From Panopea generosa (Eukaryota > Mollusca > Bivalvia > Adapedonta > Hiatellidae), in assembly GCA_029582155.1 (NCBI GenBank), contig CM055897.1:4013001-4077000 (forward strand): DNA of 64,000 nucleotides. Direction: 5' to 3'. Made by a program: the position numbers and the translations under genes. This document shows, in pieces, positions 61,085 through 64,000 of this stretch; position 1 is the first letter of the stretch; each line of letters starts with the position of its first letter. The notes below the pieces were generated by a model. The model did no database searches. It was not told the origin of the DNA and saw only the letters and a list, made by a program, of their open reading frames with translations.

Positions 61085-61560
61085 TCTCATTATATTTCTT
61101 TTCTAACCGCTGAAGCTCATGTGGTTTTGGCTAAGAATAGAATCACTGTCGATCTCTGCAGAGGGGTAGGAATCCTCCGAATGGGTGTCATGTTCATTTT
61201 ATCATTTTTTGTCATGTTCACTATTGCGGTTAAATTATCAACCCCTGTGTGGTTCCAGAGAGCCATGAGTGATGGCAAGAATAGGATCACTGTGGCTTAT
61301 GCATGTCGTAAGAAGTGACAAATTGAGTAATATGATAGAATTTGCTGAAACTCTGCAGGTATCAAGGTTCTAGGTTTATTCTGCATATTCATTTGTTAAT
61401 GTATATTTTTTAGTCTGTATGTTAATTGTTGTTTTTGTACATGTAGAGTGAACCTGGAATCTTCCTTCCTGTTGGCGTCGAATAACCTATAATGTGTTGG
61501 TACGCCGTAAAACCCTATTCTTCATTCATTCTAACCACTGATTAAAGTGGACAAGTTATC
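61085..61560 (+). mobile_element. SINE-like repeat with a LINE-type tail, in a transposase intron
   Basis: GTGTCATGTTCATTTTATCA, AGAATAGGATCACTGTGGCT and GCATGTCGTAAGAAGTGACA belong to a repeat body. The end GGTACGCCGTAAAACCCTAT followed by TTCATTCATTC matches the LINE 3' end at 36588-36670 (GTGCCGTAAAACACCACTC plus ATTC repeats). The open frame 61064-61318 is incidental. Confidence 0.5.
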
Positions 61561-62209
61561 AGACGTTTATGAAATAATAATGACTGATCCCTAGTGGAAT
61601 CGGCATTGCCTTGTTTTCATCGTTTGTCAAATGGAACATATTGTCAGCTACCCCCATTGAGAGGAGCTCTCTGATCATCTGAAAAAAGTATTGGGGTGTT
61701 GGTTTACATATCTGATTTGAGTATAAGGTCCAGGTTGCATTTCATAGGATAGGCTGATTGTTTAATGAAAACTTATAAACTTACCATTATGGTTGGTCTC
61801 GAGGTAATAACATAAATTTGACTGTCTGAACACATGTGCATCATGTGCAGAGCCTGGCCATGCTGCATAAATGCTTGTCAACTTGCCTGCCATGAAAAAA
61901 TAAACAGTAATGGGTAAAAAGGCCTTTAATATATTGCTGATATTTAAGAGATTGTTTAACTAAACTTGTATAACTTCATATGTATTAATGATATTGTGTA
62001 AATGTTTTTTGTTCTAAAACTTCTGTTGTATGTTGGGCCTGTTGTAACTTGTAATATGAGCCCCTTGTTAAATAGAATAACTGTGATATAAGTTAAACTT
62101 TGATTGGTTGTTTGCAGTTTAATTTGAAGTATTTTGAATGGAATATGTTGTACATGTAATAAAAACATAATCCTATGTGCAATTCTTTGTCATTTTATTT
62201 TTTGTTTCT

Positions 62210-62320
62210 ATGCACCCTGCTATTCGGAGAATGGTGAAGGTGCATTTATTGTTCCCCTGTCCGTCTGTTCATGCTATCGTCTGTCACAAACACGTTGAAC
62301 ACTAGCTTTAAGCATAAACA
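62210..62320. repeat. Dispersed-repeat fragment in a transposase intron
   Basis: GAGAATGGTGAAGGTGCATTTATTGTTCC is followed by GTCCGTCTGTTC and GTCTGTCACAAACACG, the start pattern of the 12118-type repeat. 62321-62660 shows nothing else. Confidence 0.35.
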
Positions 62321-62667
62321 GGGATGCACATGAGGCAAAGTAAACACCTTGAAGTGTAAAGTTCATAAGATAAAAGTATGTTTTCTCAATTAGAACCTGC
62401 CAGCCCTTTTTAGATCTGCCCTTGAAAGTCGAAGCAACACCTTTGGATCAACTTTGACAATTATATGTTTTTAAATAAGACCCATGTAGGAGTGGGTTGT
62501 GTCCAATTTGGCATTATAATGAGAACATGCTGTCATTCTGTTGCCAGGTCATTTTAAAAATATATTTGTTGCCATATCCAGACCACAGTGTGATAAATGT
62601 GTGTAGATAAGACTTTTTGTGTTTGTTAGTGGTGAAAACAAACTTCACTGTTTGAGAGAACAACAAA

Positions 62668-62850
62668 TAGACAGCCAGGCTTAGTTGGTAGTGCGTCTGA
62701 CAATCCAGGGGTCATGAGTTCGAATCTCCACCTGGCCATGGTCTCTGTGATGATTAATATTCCACATTGCTTCTCATTATCATTCTTCTCTCACTGCTGA
62801 TTCAGTGTGAAAGTTATTTGTTACTTGCAGAGATGGGTGAACTAACAAAA
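62668..62850 (+). mobile_element. tRNA-derived SINE, copy 4, in a transposase intron
   Basis: Head GCCAGGCTTAGTTGGTAGTG and GAGTTCGAATCTCCACCTGG with complementary ends (CCAGG/CCTGG), then the same body as copies 1-3 in forward order (GATGATTAATATTCCACATT, CTCACTGCTGATTCAG). The tail is missing. 62851-63721 is AT-rich intron without other features. Confidence 0.8.
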
Positions 62851-64000
62851 CTTCAAAGTAGAAGGCTTCTGTGCGACTAATATTGCAGATGTGGCCTCAA
62901 TTGTAATGCACTTTCACTGGTTACTCCCATCACTCATGCACTATTTTTACAGGGATACACTATTTTGAATCATGTGATTTATCAGACACTATACTTGTAT
63001 TACAAGGCTTCAGCAGACTATCAAACAATAGAGAGATTTATTTATTTCGGTACTGAATGCATACAAGGACAATTAAAACAACATGTACATTAAAATAAAA
63101 TAATTACATAAATAAGGCACAGTGAGCTATGGTGTGCACACCACCACCAAGGATAACACAAAAAAGAGTTAACTCTTATTTCCATTGTGATTCTTTGTGT
63201 TGTTAGCATGAAATACAGAGGCAATGAATCAACCGAAACCTTAATTATCATAGAAATTAATTGCACTAATAACTTATTAATAATCGAGTAGACTATCGCA
63301 TGCAATATTAGTAGATGTATTAAGTTGATTAAATATAAAACTTTATATTGTAAATTGCACAGTCAAATTTAATTTATCATTTAAATAAATATCACAGACT
63401 TAAATGGTATATTGTATATATACAAAAGAAAGAGAAAAAAACAATAAAGTTGGAATAAAGGCAAAATAAATAATCAGAAATCGCATTTTTATTTCCTTTA
63501 TTATCATTTTGTAGATCTATGTAAACTTCACTTTGCCTTGGGAAGTTATTTCAAACAAAAAAAATCGAATCTACTATAAACTGGCATTGACTCAATATTT
63601 ATGTGTATCTTGCTCCGGGCATAAATCAAACCTGTTGGGAGCCTAAAAAAATAATGAAACGGACTATAGATTGATTTGGTCGCTATGATACATGTGTAAG
63701 CAAATGGGAGACTACTCTTACCTCTATCATTGCATGTTGCCTGTACGTTGATGGAGTGGTAATTTTTTTCTGTTAACATAGTCCTTTTCCTCTGCCTTTG
63801 GTGGGGAGAGAATCCGTACGTGTGTGCCATCTATACAACCTATAACTGATGGGAAACCTCTGTTTTTGAAGAAGGACTCCTTGATGCGATCGCGCTCTTC
63901 GTCACTTGTCGGAAAAACAACATACCGATCTTTGAGCAAAAAAATGGCATCGGTGACGGCTGTCACAACTCTGGAAACTGTTCCCTTGTTGACACCGAGT

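Larger units (their letters stand above)
60141..64000 (-). pseudogene. PIF/Harbinger transposase (HARBI1-type), four exons seen, two 1-base frameshifts; 5' end beyond the window
   Basis: Minus-strand exons at 64000(open)-63722, 61886-61785, 61020-60841 and 60329-60141, joined in correct phase at GT/AG sites. Exon 1 has VIGCIDGTHVRI (first catalytic Asp) and YVNRK, then, after one extra A in an A7 run near 63770, NYHSINVQATCND. Exon 2 has AAWPGSAHDAHVFRQS (second Asp). Exon 3 has [20 protein letters not shown], a one-base insertion near 60944, then [20 protein letters not shown] with the catalytic Glu. Exon 4 has LKPAKACNVIVACAILYN, the usual C-terminal helix, and ends at TAA 60141. Harbinger transposase cuts and pastes DNA with its MYB-like partner. 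All three acidic residues are kept, so decay is recent, or the indels, which fall in or beside A runs, are sequence errors. Confidence 0.85.

Noticed and set aside
61064..61318. 84-codon plus-strand protein
   Set aside because: It lies in a repeat with a LINE-type tail inside a transposase intron and has no motif.
61590..61682. Additional Harbinger transposase exon
   Set aside because: It reads openly in one frame on the minus strand, but the phase does not fit the flanking exons, and exon 61785-61886 joins exon 60841-61020 directly with the expected protein sequence.

Overview
This is an AT-rich eukaryotic window, gene-poor and dominated by transposable elements and tandem repeats. It most likely comes from a bivalve mollusc. 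The grounds are spliced exons with GT/AG borders, a retinoid-X-receptor-like DNA-binding domain, tRNA-derived SINEs of molluscan type, 3' LINE tails ending in ATTC/ATTG repeats, and many dispersed elements starting near ACAAGAGGCCC or ending in AGAGCTAAAAA around tandem cores of about 165 bp. The species cannot be named from the sequence alone.

Layout. 0.9-6.3 kb: two exons of a diverged RXR-like nuclear receptor; the intron holds a dead Tc1/mariner element, a SINE and a repeat block. 6.3-14 kb: mostly empty, with one serine/proline-rich ORF at 10.3 kb. 14.9-17.8 kb: a large inverted-repeat element, its right arm split by an LTR-retrotransposon 3' end. 19-27 kb: three tandem arrays, unrelated in sequence but all near 165 bp in period. 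27-30 kb: LINE reverse-transcriptase remnant, a 1-kb non-autonomous element and a SINE. 30.9-35.5 kb: a palindrome-rich repeat, then about 3 kb of 22-bp satellite. 36.6-38.2 kb: LINE 3' end and a TNF-receptor-like pseudogene. 39-43.7 kb: repeat elements and a decayed Ty3/gypsy pol. 43.9-46.8 kb: a MITE-like inverted-repeat unit and a hAT transposase with one frameshift. 47.3-47.5 kb: broken SET-domain exon. 48-52 kb: nested transposons with clear inverted repeats.

53.5-64 kb is the most gene-like part. On the + strand there is a complete five-exon gene for a MYB/SANT-like DNA-binding protein with a C-terminal coiled coil. On the - strand, tail to tail with it, lie four exons of a PIF/Harbinger (HARBI1-type) transposase with all three acidic catalytic residues but two single-base frameshifts. 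These are the two proteins a Harbinger element needs: the MYB-like partner binds DNA and carries the transposase to the nucleus. The locus is therefore either a large Harbinger transposon or a host gene pair derived from one. SINEs and a 1-kb element sit in the introns, so the arrangement is not very recent.

No bacterial-style operon, CRISPR array or complete functional tRNA gene was seen. Gene models were read by eye from splice consensus and family motifs; none was tested against transcripts or databases.
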